DNA from: Sphingomonas sp. Leaf9
GTDB taxonomy: Bacteria; Pseudomonadota; Alphaproteobacteria; Sphingomonadales; Sphingomonadaceae
Direction of reading: 5' to 3'
NCBI RefSeq assembly: GCF_001421355.1
Contig: NZ_LMKC01000003.1
Span: 248,164-312,163 of the forward strand
Length of the DNA stretch: 64,000 nt
Below are positions 1 through 7,639 of the stretch, in pieces (positions within the stretch are counted from its first letter, which is position 1; the number at the start of each line of letters is the position of its first letter). A model generated the notes under the pieces. That model worked only from the letters and a program-made list of their open reading frames with translations. It made no database searches and was not told the origin of the DNA. The position numbers were made by a program, and so were the translations under genes.

Positions 1-624
1 CAGGACCAGTAGCGACACCGGCGTGCCGGTCGCGGTCTGCAGGAAAATCTGCGTCTCGCCTTCGCCAGGCAGGGTGCCGGGGACGTGGAAGGCATTGCCG
101 ATCCCGGTGATCGTTGGCGGGGCATCGGGGGCGATCACCTCGCGCACCACGTCGCGCACCCGCTGGTCCAGCGTCGGCTCCCACGCGAATTGCGCATCCG
201 GGGTAACCAACTGTACCTGATCGGGACGCCCCGCCACCGCGCGGGCAAAGGCGATGACCCGCTGCCGCTTGAGGTTGGGCGCACGCCCGCGCGGATCGAA
301 CGGCACGTCGACCAGATAGCCGACCCGCGCGGGCAGCGGGCCAGTCGCGCGAATCAGGGCGCTGACATCGGCCGTGACGTAGAAACGCACATATCCTGCG
401 GCCAGGCCGGGGGCCTCGTCCGGTGCGATCCGCGCGACCGAACGAATCGTCGCATCCAGCACGATGTCGCTGTCCAGCGCCAGCCGGGCGAGGCGGGCAT
501 AGGCAACCGGCGCCGAGTCGGGGGTAGCGGTAACAGGAGCGGGTCCACCCTGCCGTGCAGAAACCGGTGAACATGCGACTATGCAAAGCGAGATTGCTGC
601 GGTAGCGAGCGGCGTGCGTTTCAT
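1..624 (-). CDS. Putative exported lipoprotein of unknown function, truncated by the window edge
   Basis: An open frame starts at ATG 624 on the minus strand and runs 208 codons without a stop to base 1, so the 3' end lies outside the window. The N-terminus is a signal peptide with two basic residues, a hydrophobic stretch and a lipobox-like I-V-A-C around residues 15-18, which suggests a lipoprotein anchored after export. The rest is rich in Ala, Val, Pro and Arg and has no catalytic motif that I recognise. Codon use fits the neighbours. The gene diverges from tonB with about 220 bases between them. Function unknown; the reading frame itself is fairly certain. Confidence 0.65.
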   Translation of the reverse strand, partial: MKRTPLATAAISLCIVACSPVSARQGGPAPVTATPDSAPVAYARLARLALDSDIVLDATIRSVARIAPDEAPGLAAGYVRFYVTADVSALIRATGPLPARVGYLVDVPFDPRGRAPNLKRQRVIAFARAVAGRPDQVQLVTPDAQFAWEPTLDQRVRDVVREVIAPDAPPTITGIGNAFHVPGTLPGEGETQIFLQTATGTPVSLLVL

Positions 625-712
625 GCACTCGCTCTTACCGCCCGGAAAACTGTGGTTACAGACTTATTTCGGTCATGGGGCGATTGTACGAATGTTTCGT
701 CCGACAAAGCGT

Positions 713-741
713 TTGCGTCGTTTAAAAGGCCGCGATAGACA
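713..741 (+). promoter_or_regulatory. Candidate sigma70-type promoter of the tonB operon
   Basis: TTGCGT (713-718) and TAGACA (736-741) are separated by 17 bases, about 105 bases upstream of tonB. The spacing is ideal and the match to -35/-10 consensus is moderate. No other strong candidate is seen in 625-847. Confidence 0.35.
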
Positions 742-847
742 ATCGTGGTCCGGAATGCCGCGTAGCCCCGGACACGCGGTCGTTGCGCGCCGGTTTCGGC
801 CGGGCGGATCGACCCAATGTACCGGGCTAGAGGAGTTTGGTTGCTGA

Positions 848-1540
848 ATGGCTTACGCTGACCAAAAAGCAGGTAGTGGCCGGATCGTCGCGCTGATCAT
901 CGTGGGGATTCTCCACGTCGTGATCGGGTACGCGTTCATCTCCGGCCTTGCCTACAAATATGTGAAGAAGGCGGTTGAAGACACCGAGACGTTCGACGTC
1001 GAGGAACCGCCACCCCCGCCCGAGGAGATTCCTCCTCCCCCGCCGCCGCCCGAACAGCCGCAGCCGCAGTCGCCGCCGCCGGTAGTGACGCCGCCGCCGA
1101 TCGTTCGCACACAGGCCCCGCCGCCTGTGGTGATCCAGTCGGTGACGACGCCGCCGCCGAGCTATGCGCCGATTCCGACCGCTGGCCCGCCTGCGCCGCC
1201 GGCACCGGTTGCGCCTCCGGCGCCGCCGGCACCCGTGGTCAGCAAGGCTGCAGGGGCAAAGGGCGATCCGGCGCAGTGGATCACCAACGACGACTATCCG
1301 CCCAGCGCGCTGAACAGCGGCGACGAGGGTGTGACGGGCATCGCTTGGGACATCAATGCGCAGGGTCGCGTCGAAAACTGCCGCGTGACGTCTTCGTCGG
1401 GTTCGGCTGCGCTCGATCGCGCCGCCTGCTCCGCGATCACCCGTCGCGGTCGGTACAGCCCGGCGCTCGATCAGTCCGGCAATGCGATCCGGTCGAGTTC
1501 GTCGCGTCGCGTTCGCTGGCAGCTGCCGGCCGATCGGTAA
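848..1540 (+). CDS. tonB: Energy transducer TonB
   Basis: TonB links the ExbB/ExbD proton-driven motor of the inner membrane to TonB-dependent receptors of the outer membrane. The 230-residue protein has a short cytoplasmic start, one transmembrane segment at about residues 13-33, a very long proline-rich periplasmic spacer (about 55-140, many PPPP runs) and a C-terminal TonB domain (about 150-228) containing the usual Y-P motif in DDYPPSAL. An AGGAG site at 831-835 precedes ATG 848. It is followed by exbB and two exbD genes, the usual operon in Caulobacter, Xanthomonas and sphingomonads. The two TonB-dependent receptors in this window are likely clients. Confidence 0.93.
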   Translation: MAYADQKAGSGRIVALIIVGILHVVIGYAFISGLAYKYVKKAVEDTETFDVEEPPPPPEEIPPPPPPPEQPQPQSPPPVVTPPPIVRTQAPPPVVIQSVTTPPPSYAPIPTAGPPAPPAPVAPPAPPAPVVSKAAGAKGDPAQWITNDDYPPSALNSGDEGVTGIAWDINAQGRVENCRVTSSSGSAALDRAACSAITRRGRYSPALDQSGNAIRSSSSRRVRWQLPADR

Positions 1541-1549
1541 GACCGGGTA

Positions 1550-1573
1550 CCTCGCGACCTTCGGGTCGCGGGG
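1550..1573 (+). other. Intercistronic hairpin between tonB and exbB
   Basis: A 10-base-pair stem (1550-1559 with 1564-1573, one G-U pair) closes on a TTCG tetraloop (1560-1563), 10 bases after the tonB stop. No T run follows, so it is more likely an mRNA-stabilising or processing element than a full terminator. Confidence 0.6.
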
Positions 1574-1626
1574 GCGTCCGGGGCAATATTCTTCCAGAAC
1601 ATATCAGCTCTTAAGGAAACTATTCG

Positions 1627-2421
1627 ATGTTGACCCCCATCCTTGCCGCCGGTGCGCCTGCCGGGGCTCCGAACTTCGGCTTCTACGAGGCACTGCAGCA
1701 GGGCGGCGCGATCGCGATCAGCACGCTGGCCATTCTCGTGATCATGTCGGTCGGTTCGTTCTACATCCTCTTCACCAAGCTGTTCGAACAGCAGAAGATC
1801 ATGAACCAGGCGAAGCGCGTCCGCGCCCAGTTCTGGCAGTCGAACTCGCTGCGTGAAGGCGCCGCCAAGCTCGACAAGAACTCGGCCTACCGTCAGATCG
1901 TCGACGACGGCCTCGCCGCGCAGGAACAGCACGGCAAGCTGACCGATCCGGTCGAAGCACACGACTGGCTGCACGGCTCGCTCGCCCGCTCGGAATCGGC
2001 CATCAACTCGAAGCTGAACAGCGGCCTGCCGTTCCTCGCGACCGTTGGCGCCACCTCGCCGTTCGTCGGTCTGTTCGGTACCGTGGTCGGCATCTACCGC
2101 GCGCTGGTGAAGATCGGTGCAGCGGGTCAGGCCGCCATCGGTGACGTCGCCGGTCCGGTCGGTGAAGCGCTCATCATGACCGCCATCGGTCTGGTCGTCG
2201 CGGTTCCCGCCGTTCTCGCCTACAACTGGCTGCAGAGCCGCAACAAGTCGATCCAGAAGGACCTGTCGTCGTTCTCGAACGACGTGCTCGGCTTCCTTGC
2301 TTCGAACGGTGCGGTTCGTCCGACCGTCGCTGCTCGTGGCCCGGCTCCGGTCGCCAAGCCGGCAGTCGGCAGCACCACCGCCGGCCAGGCCGGTGGCGTG
2401 CCGACCGCACCGCGCGTCTGA
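1627..2421 (+). CDS. exbB: Biopolymer transport protein ExbB (MotA/TolQ/ExbB proton channel family)
   Basis: ExbB forms the pentameric inner-membrane proton channel that works with ExbD to energize TonB. The 264-residue product has a short periplasmic N-terminus, a first membrane segment at about 28-50, a long cytoplasmic loop, and two further membrane segments at about 135-165 and 180-205 in the conserved MotA/TolQ/ExbB region (T-S-P-F-V-G-L-F-G-T-V-W-like stretch near 143-155). The C-terminal tail after about residue 225 is Ala/Pro/Val-rich and of low complexity. AAGGAAA at 1613-1619 is the ribosome binding site. Second gene of the tonB operon. Confidence 0.93.
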   Translation: MLTPILAAGAPAGAPNFGFYEALQQGGAIAISTLAILVIMSVGSFYILFTKLFEQQKIMNQAKRVRAQFWQSNSLREGAAKLDKNSAYRQIVDDGLAAQEQHGKLTDPVEAHDWLHGSLARSESAINSKLNSGLPFLATVGATSPFVGLFGTVVGIYRALVKIGAAGQAAIGDVAGPVGEALIMTAIGLVVAVPAVLAYNWLQSRNKSIQKDLSSFSNDVLGFLASNGAVRPTVAARGPAPVAKPAVGSTTAGQAGGVPTAPRV

Positions 2422-2436
2422 TCTGACGGCGCTACA

Positions 2437-2464
2437 CCGCCGGGCCCGTGATCGGGTCCGGCGG
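2437..2464 (+). other. Intercistronic hairpin between exbB and the first exbD
   Basis: A 12-base-pair stem (2437-2448 with 2453-2464, one G-U pair) with a TGAT loop starts 15 bases after the exbB stop. Only two T residues follow, so at most partial termination is expected. It could lower exbD expression relative to exbB. Confidence 0.6.
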
Positions 2465-2496
2465 TTCGATTGAGTAGAAGTGGATAGGATAGCCTC

Positions 2497-2982
2497 ATGG
2501 CGATGAGTGTTGGCGACGGCGGCGATGACGCCCCCCTCTCGGACATCAATACCACGCCGCTCGTTGACGTCATGCTCGTGCTGCTGATCATCTTCCTGAT
2601 CGCGGTTCCGGTCGTGGTCCAGCAGGTGAGCGGCCTAAAGGTCCCGAAGGTCGTGTTCGAACCGACGACGACCAAGCCGGAAAACGTCTCGTTGTCGGTG
2701 CAGGGCCTCGATGGCCAGTGTGCGGTATACTGGGGTCTGACCCGCGTCACGGCGGACGAACTGCGCGCTCGTGCGGTCAAGAAGCTGGAAGACGAAGTTG
2801 CCCGCCAGGGTGGACCGAATGCTCCCGGCCTCGAATTGCCCGAAGTGCACATCCGCGGCGACGTGAATACGCCGTATCGTTGCATTGGCGGCACGATCTA
2901 CACGATGCAGTCGGCCGGGTTCACCAAGGTCGGGTTCATTTCGGAACCAGACCCGAACACCACGCCGCGTGCGCGTCAATAG
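2497..2982 (+). CDS. exbD: Biopolymer transport protein ExbD (first copy)
   Basis: ExbD is the dimeric partner inside the ExbB channel and carries the proton-path aspartate. This 161-residue copy has the family layout: a cytoplasmic start with D-I-N-T-T-P-L-V-D-V, then one transmembrane helix (about 24-46) beginning at the conserved Asp, and a periplasmic domain (about 50-150). The tail is a little longer than in the second copy, and the periplasmic part has two Cys residues (near 71 and 129) that the second copy lacks. It sits 12 bases upstream of the second exbD. Confidence 0.92.
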   Translation: MAMSVGDGGDDAPLSDINTTPLVDVMLVLLIIFLIAVPVVVQQVSGLKVPKVVFEPTTTKPENVSLSVQGLDGQCAVYWGLTRVTADELRARAVKKLEDEVARQGGPNAPGLELPEVHIRGDVNTPYRCIGGTIYTMQSAGFTKVGFISEPDPNTTPRARQ

Positions 2983-2994
2983 GAGTAGCCTGAC

Positions 2995-3423
2995 ATGGCA
3001 ATGAGCAGTGGCGGTCGCGCAGACGACGAACCGATGATGGATATGAACACGACGCCGTTGATCGACGTGCTGCTCGTGCTGCTGATCATGTTCATCATCA
3101 CCATCCCGATCCAGAGCCACGCGGTGAAGGTCGACCTTCCGCAGCCGGACAACCGGCCGCAGGACAACATCGACCCGCAAAAGAACAAGATCTCGATCAA
3201 CGCGCAGGGCCAGACCCTCTGGAACGGTTCGCCGGTCGATGAGGTGACGCTGACCCAGTATCTGGATCAGACGGTGGCCATGAGCCCGCAGCCCGAACTG
3301 CACTTCCAGCCCGACGCGACTGCGCGGTACGAAGTGGTCGACGGCGTGCTGGCGATCATCAAGCGTGCCAACGTGACGAAGCTCGGCTTCGTCGGCAACG
3401 AGCAGTATCGCGGCGATTTCTGA
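2995..3423 (+). CDS. exbD: Biopolymer transport protein ExbD (second copy)
   Basis: This 142-residue ExbD paralogue has the motif D-M-N-T-T-P-L-I-D-V followed by a single transmembrane helix (about 20-40) and a periplasmic domain. Its AGGAG ribosome binding site (2981-2985) overlaps the stop codon of the preceding exbD, so translation is probably coupled. Paired exbD genes are known in Caulobacter and Xanthomonas, where the second ExbD serves only some receptors. Last gene of the operon; a strong terminator follows. Confidence 0.92.
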   Translation: MAMSSGGRADDEPMMDMNTTPLIDVLLVLLIMFIITIPIQSHAVKVDLPQPDNRPQDNIDPQKNKISINAQGQTLWNGSPVDEVTLTQYLDQTVAMSPQPELHFQPDATARYEVVDGVLAIIKRANVTKLGFVGNEQYRGDF

Positions 3424-3459
3424 TCGCTGATCGCTCGGCCGGTCGAACGGCGGATCAAG

Positions 3460-3485
3460 GGGCGGCCTTCGGGTCGCCCTTTTTT
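3460..3485 (+). terminator. Rho-independent terminator of the tonB-exbB-exbD-exbD operon
   Basis: An 8-base-pair GC-rich stem (3460-3467 with 3472-3479, one G-U pair) closes on TTCG and is followed directly by six T residues (3480-3485), 36 bases after the last exbD stop. Confidence 0.9.
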
Positions 3486-3542
3486 GTTTCTGCGCGCGGG
3501 CAAGGCGCTTGTGCAACCGTCTTTAAAATGAAACATTGATGT

Positions 3543-3552
3543 CATCATGATG
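3543..3552. repeat. Short palindrome CATCATGATG upstream of the TPR-like gene
   Basis: A perfect 10-base palindrome lies about 20 bases before the ATG, in a larger TGATGTCATCATGATG context. It could be an operator but could also arise by chance. Confidence 0.3.
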
Positions 3553-3573
3553 TAACAAACAGGAGATGATGTC

Positions 3574-3945
3574 ATGCGAATCGGAACACGCGCACTGCTT
3601 GGCTCTGCGCTGGCGGTGATGGGGATCGCCACCAGCGCGAACGCCCAGGATGCTCAATATGCCCATGCCGCGATCAAGTCGGGCAATCTGCTTTCCGCCG
3701 AACGCACGCTCGAGCGCGAAACCCGCGCCGGAAGCCGCGAACCGGAAGTGCTGCTGAACCTCGCCGCCGTCTACGCCATGACGCAGCGCCCGTCCGAAGC
3801 ACGCGAGCTGTATCAGCGCGTGCTGGACGCCAAGGACGCGTCGCTGGTCATGCCCTCCTCGCAGGTTGCAAGTTCGCACGACGTCGCCCGCCGCGGCCTC
3901 CGCCTGCTCGACCAGCCGAGTTCGATGCAGCTGACCGCGCGCTGA
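3574..3945 (+). CDS. Small exported TPR-like protein
   Basis: The 123-residue product starts with a signal peptide (about 1-24, cleavage after A-N-A) and then has helical repeats resembling a tetratricopeptide unit (about 28-85: S-A-E-R-T-L-E-R, then L-N-L-A-A-V-Y, then A-R-E-L-Y-Q-R-V). It is therefore probably a periplasmic protein-protein interaction protein. AGGAG at 3561-3565 lies 8 bases before the ATG. It is separated from exbD by a terminator and has its own upstream region. The exact role is not known; similar small TPR proteins are common in sphingomonads. Confidence 0.75.
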   Translation: MRIGTRALLGSALAVMGIATSANAQDAQYAHAAIKSGNLLSAERTLERETRAGSREPEVLLNLAAVYAMTQRPSEARELYQRVLDAKDASLVMPSSQVASSHDVARRGLRLLDQPSSMQLTAR

Positions 3946-3949
3946 TCTT

Positions 3950-3997
3950 TGCGTCGATCGATTCGGCTCTCGAAGGGATGCCGGATCGATCGACGCA
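3950..3997. repeat. Inverted repeat after the TPR-like gene
   Basis: TGCGTCGATCGAT (3950-3962) and ATCGATCGACGCA (3985-3997) form a perfect 13-base inverted repeat with a 22-base loop, starting 5 bases after the stop codon. No T tract follows. It may be a factor-dependent terminator or a stabilising 3' hairpin. Confidence 0.6.
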
Positions 3998-4040
3998 TCA
4001 TTCGGTCGCGAATTAGTCGGTCGCGTTTCCTGGTTCGTCA

Positions 4041-5072
4041 CGTAATACCATTGCCGCTACCTCGGCTTGGTTTGATCTTCCCTAAGCCAGTGAGCTTCCT
4101 TACGAGGGCATGACGAAAACGGCGCGGCGGCTTTCGTTAGTGGTTGGCCAGTGAAGCGGTAGCACCGTCGGAAGTGAGCAGGCGCCCGCCGGTGTAGACG
4201 GCGACAAAGGCAGGAATGTCGTCATCGATGCTTCTAACCTGACGGGCATTGATCGGCAGTATGTGCGATGGGGAGTTGATGAGGAGTTGTGGTGACAACG
4301 CTCCCGTTGATGCCGTTGCCGACTAGCTTATCGCCAGGGATCGCAAGGCAGGCGCATGAGTTGGGGCGCAAGGGGCTGTCGCGCGACCTGCCGGTGAGTG
4401 TTTCCCAAATTTTTGCCATGTGTCGCTGATGGCTTGATATCTATTCGCGATTGCGTCGGTCGTTCGCTGGCTCGGCTAACGCCCTGGGGCGTCGATGACT
4501 GGCTGGCGTTCAAGATGCATGGCGCGAAAGCCTCCACGAGCGCGATTTGGGTAAATCGCTAAAGTTTCAGCGCTGTCCGCTGCCTGCCGGCAAGCATCAT
4601 AAGCGTTACGATAATCTGAGGGCGTATGCCTCAGTGTACGCTCAGGCCGGAGAAGTGGTTTGAGTTTGGCCAGACTCCGGAACTCCGGTACGGTGTCCGC
4701 GCCTCGCGGGTTTGTCGTTGGTTCAAGCACGATGCGACTCATGCTCGTGAGCATTCGCCGACTGCGCCAAATCTGTTGAAGCTATGGTCGGCCGCCGCTG
4801 GTGCCAGTCGGTCTGGGTGGCCGTCCCCAAGGGTTGAAGCCTTTCTTCGCCATGGCTGGTCGTCATGCGGCTTGAGGCGGGCACCAACAGAGAAAACTCC
4901 GACGCCGTACGGGCGGAAGTCACCAGGATTCTGCTCGAGCGGTAGTGATCCGAGATTCCTAAGAGCGAGGAGAACAGCGCGCTGCTCGGCGCAACAGCTG
5001 CCCATGGATCGCTCGTGGTCTGGCCGAACCGTCGCCCATCGTCGACGGTTCGGCTGGTGCCCTTACGATCGG
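4041..5072. other. About 1 kb without a convincing gene; possibly decayed sequence
   Basis: All six frames are broken by frequent stops, and the base composition looks visibly more AT-rich than the flanks. Short stretches read like protein fragments: a 28-residue plus-strand piece near 4203-4292, one near 4437-4561, and a 21-residue C-terminus-like piece ending in a stop near 4945. I cannot match any to a family. A 190-codon plus-strand frame from 4626 runs into the antisense of the GH3 gene and has poor composition. Most likely this is remnant coding sequence or an old insertion scar. Confidence 0.4.
5023..5054 (-). terminator. Hairpin downstream of the GH3 gene
   Basis: A perfect 12-base-pair stem (5023-5034 with 5043-5054, loop of 8) lies 18 bases beyond the minus-strand stop at 5073. 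There is no T run on that strand, so termination strength is uncertain. Confidence 0.5.
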
Positions 5073-7481
5073 TCAGCGAACGGTCAACGTCGCGATCTTC
5101 AGTTGTGTCGAGCTGTTGCCCGCGCTGATCGTGAAGGTGCCGGGCTCCACGACGCGGTGCATGTCGACATTCCAGAAGGCGAGGTCGCTCGGCTTTAGGT
5201 CGAACGTCACTGTCCGGCGTTCGCCCGGTTGCAGCGTGACGCGCTGGAAATGCTTCAGCTCGAGCACCGGGCGCGTCACCGTCGCTTCATCGTCGCGGAC
5301 GTACAGCTGGACGACCTCATCGCCGGCGCGGCGGCCGGTGTTGGCAACATCGACCGACACACGGACGGTTTCGTCGCGGCCGATCGTCGCCTTGGCCAGC
5401 CGCGGCGCGCCGACGGTGAAGCTGGTATAGGACAGGCCATAGCCGAACGGGTATAGCGGCGCCGTGCTGTCGAACAGATAGCCGCGCCGTGCGGTCGGCT
5501 TGTGGTTGTAGAAGATCGGCAGCTGCCCCTCACTGCGCGGCACCGATACCGGCAGCTTGCCGCCAGGGTTGGCGCGGCCGAGGATTACATCTGCCACGGC
5601 ATGGCCAGTTTCTTGACCCAGATACCACCCCTCGACGATCGCGGGGGCGGTTGCGTCGAGATAGGTCGCGGCGAGCGGCCCGCCGTTCAGCAGGACCACC
5701 ACCACCGGCTTGCCGGTGGCGAACAGGCGGCGGGCCAGTTCGTTCTGTTCGCCGATCAGGTCGAGCTTCTGCCGGTCGCCCAGATGGTTGTCGGCCCAGG
5801 CTTCGCGGCTGAGCTGTTCGTTCTGGCCCAGCACCAGCAGGATCGTGTCGGCCTGCGTGGCCTTGCGCACGGCTTCCTCGATCAGCGGGGCGTTTTCGGC
5901 GGCCGGGACCAGTTCCACCTTGTCGGCGGCCCATTGGCGGCTGCGGGTCAGGCGGACGCCTTCGGCATAGTCGACCGAGAAGCGGCCCTGGGCGGCCTGC
6001 TGCATCCCTTCCAGCACGCTGACGACGTGCTTGGGCACATCCGAATAGCCGCCGATCGGGGTGTCGCGGGCATGGGTACCGACGACCAGCATCTTACCCA
6101 CCCTGGCCGGGTCGAGCGGCAGGAGATTGTTCTGGTTCTTGAGCAGCACTATCGATCGCACGGCGGCTTCGCGAGCGAGGGCGATGGCGTCCGGAGTCGC
6201 GGTCTTCGCCTCGGCGGTGCGGGCGTCGGCATAGGGGTTTTCGAACAGCCCCATCTGGAACTTCATGGTCAGGATACGGCGGACGGCATTGTCGACCTGT
6301 GCCTGCGGCACCTGACCCGACTTCACCATCGCGGCGAGCGTCGACCAGCCCTCCGCATCGGGCAGCTCCATATCGACCCCGGCGTCGAGCGCGCGGCGGC
6401 CGGCGGCGGCCATGTCGGTGCCATAGAGATGGTGGCGGGTATTGAGTTCCTTGATCGCGAAATAGTCGCTGACCACCGACCCCTTATACCCCCATTCGCG
6501 GCGCAGCACGTCGTCGAGCAGCCATTTGTTGGCATGGCTGGGGATGCCGTCGATCTCGTTATACGACGCCATCACCGCCTGCACCGGCAGTTCCTTTACC
6601 GCGCGTTCGAACGGCGGGAAGAAATTCTCGCGCAGCGTCCGTTCGGAGATGTTGGCCGGGCCGACATTGGTGCCGTTTTCGGGCTGGCCGTGGCCGGTCA
6701 TGTGCTTGAGCGTGACCATGACCTTGTCCGCCTTCAGCGGCAGGGTCGTGCCCTGGAACCCGCGGATCGCCGCCAGCCCCATTTCGCCGACCAGATGCGG
6801 GTCCTCGCCATAGGTTTCCTCGATCCGGCCCCAGCGCGGGTCGCGGGCGACGTCGACCACGGGGGCGAGCGCGAGGTTGGCCCCGCGCGCGCGCATCTCC
6901 CGCGCGGCCACGCCGAACACGCGCTCGACCAGCGCCGGGTCCCAGCTCGATGCCAGTGCGATCGACTGCGGGAAGCTGGTCGCGCCGCGCGCGACATAGC
7001 CGTGCAGCGCCTCTTCATGCATGATCATCGGGATGCCCAGCCGGGTCTGCTCGACGGCCCAGCGCTGCGCGGCGTTGATATAGTCGGCAGTTTCCTGCGC
7101 GGTGCGATTGACCGCATCCGCGGCGACACCGGCGGCATTGTTGCTGACGGTCACGCCGCGCTTGTCCGACGGACGGGTGATCTGCCCCAAGCCATTGGGA
7201 AAGGCGCGGGCGGCCTTTGCCGCCGAGAAATTGCCCTGCGCGTCCTGAATGTCGCCCTTCTTCTCCCAGATGCCGATCATCTGGGCGACCTTTTCCTCTA
7301 GCGTCATGCGGCGCAGCAGGTCCTCGACACGCGCCTGCACCGGCTGCGATGCGTCTTTGTAGAGCATCTTGTCGGCGGCAGCGGGACGGGCAGGGCGGTT
7401 CTGTGCGATGACGGTGCCGGTGGCAGCGGTCGCCAGCAGGCAGGCGAGCGCAAGGCGAACGGGCTTGGACGCAAGGGTCAC
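5073..7481 (-). CDS. Glycoside hydrolase family 3 beta-glycosidase (BglX/beta-xylosidase type), exported
   Basis: This enzyme is expected to release terminal beta-linked glucose or xylose in the periplasm. The 802-residue product has a signal peptide (1-27), a GH3 N-terminal barrel (about 60-390), a GH3 C-terminal domain (about 420-640) and a fibronectin-III-like end (about 715-790). The nucleophile is Asp at about 339 in V-V-S-D-Y; L-H-G-Y and K-H-M-T-G-H-G are substrate-pocket motifs. I chose GTG 7481, 4 bases after a GGGAGAGA site, rather than the ATG at 7523, because the signal peptide then begins the protein. It diverges from a LacI regulator and neighbours xylose genes, so beta-xylosidase activity is quite possible; sequence alone cannot decide between glucoside and xyloside. 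Confidence 0.88.
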   Translation of the reverse strand: MTLASKPVRLALACLLATAATGTVIAQNRPARPAAADKMLYKDASQPVQARVEDLLRRMTLEEKVAQMIGIWEKKGDIQDAQGNFSAAKAARAFPNGLGQITRPSDKRGVTVSNNAAGVAADAVNRTAQETADYINAAQRWAVEQTRLGIPMIMHEEALHGYVARGATSFPQSIALASSWDPALVERVFGVAAREMRARGANLALAPVVDVARDPRWGRIEETYGEDPHLVGEMGLAAIRGFQGTTLPLKADKVMVTLKHMTGHGQPENGTNVGPANISERTLRENFFPPFERAVKELPVQAVMASYNEIDGIPSHANKWLLDDVLRREWGYKGSVVSDYFAIKELNTRHHLYGTDMAAAGRRALDAGVDMELPDAEGWSTLAAMVKSGQVPQAQVDNAVRRILTMKFQMGLFENPYADARTAEAKTATPDAIALAREAAVRSIVLLKNQNNLLPLDPARVGKMLVVGTHARDTPIGGYSDVPKHVVSVLEGMQQAAQGRFSVDYAEGVRLTRSRQWAADKVELVPAAENAPLIEEAVRKATQADTILLVLGQNEQLSREAWADNHLGDRQKLDLIGEQNELARRLFATGKPVVVVLLNGGPLAATYLDATAPAIVEGWYLGQETGHAVADVILGRANPGGKLPVSVPRSEGQLPIFYNHKPTARRGYLFDSTAPLYPFGYGLSYTSFTVGAPRLAKATIGRDETVRVSVDVANTGRRAGDEVVQLYVRDDEATVTRPVLELKHFQRVTLQPGERRTVTFDLKPSDLAFWNVDMHRVVEPGTFTISAGNSSTQLKIATLTVR

Positions 7482-7529
7482 GATCTCTCTCCCATGACAT
7501 TCGGCGTCCGGCCATGCCGTCACCGTATT

Positions 7530-7543
7530 TGGTAGCGCTATCA
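7530..7543. promoter_or_regulatory. Candidate LacI-family operator
   Basis: TGGTAGCGCTATCA is an almost perfect palindrome around a central CG, the form bound by many LacI-family repressors of proteobacteria. It lies between the GH3 gene and the lacI-type gene. A related 14-mer is at 8777-8790. Confidence 0.6.
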
Positions 7544-7639
7544 GCTATCGAGCCGGCCGCGATGCGTCAACCGATGGTCGCGATTTGCAATCGGCACGGC
7601 CGCGCCATAATCAGCGTCATGAAGGAGCCAACACTTTTC

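Noticed and set aside
85..570. Plus-strand frames at the left edge (23-220, 85-570)
   Set aside because: They lie opposite the minus-strand lipoprotein-like frame, which has a signal peptide and better codon composition.
4626..5198. A 190-codon plus-strand frame extending into the GH3 gene
   Set aside because: It overlaps the GH3 3' end by over 100 bases, is Arg/Ser-rich and has no family features.
5502..7301. A 599-codon open frame on the plus strand opposite the GH3 gene
   Set aside because: It is the antisense shadow of a strong GH3 coding frame; its composition is typical of high-GC antisense and no motif is present.
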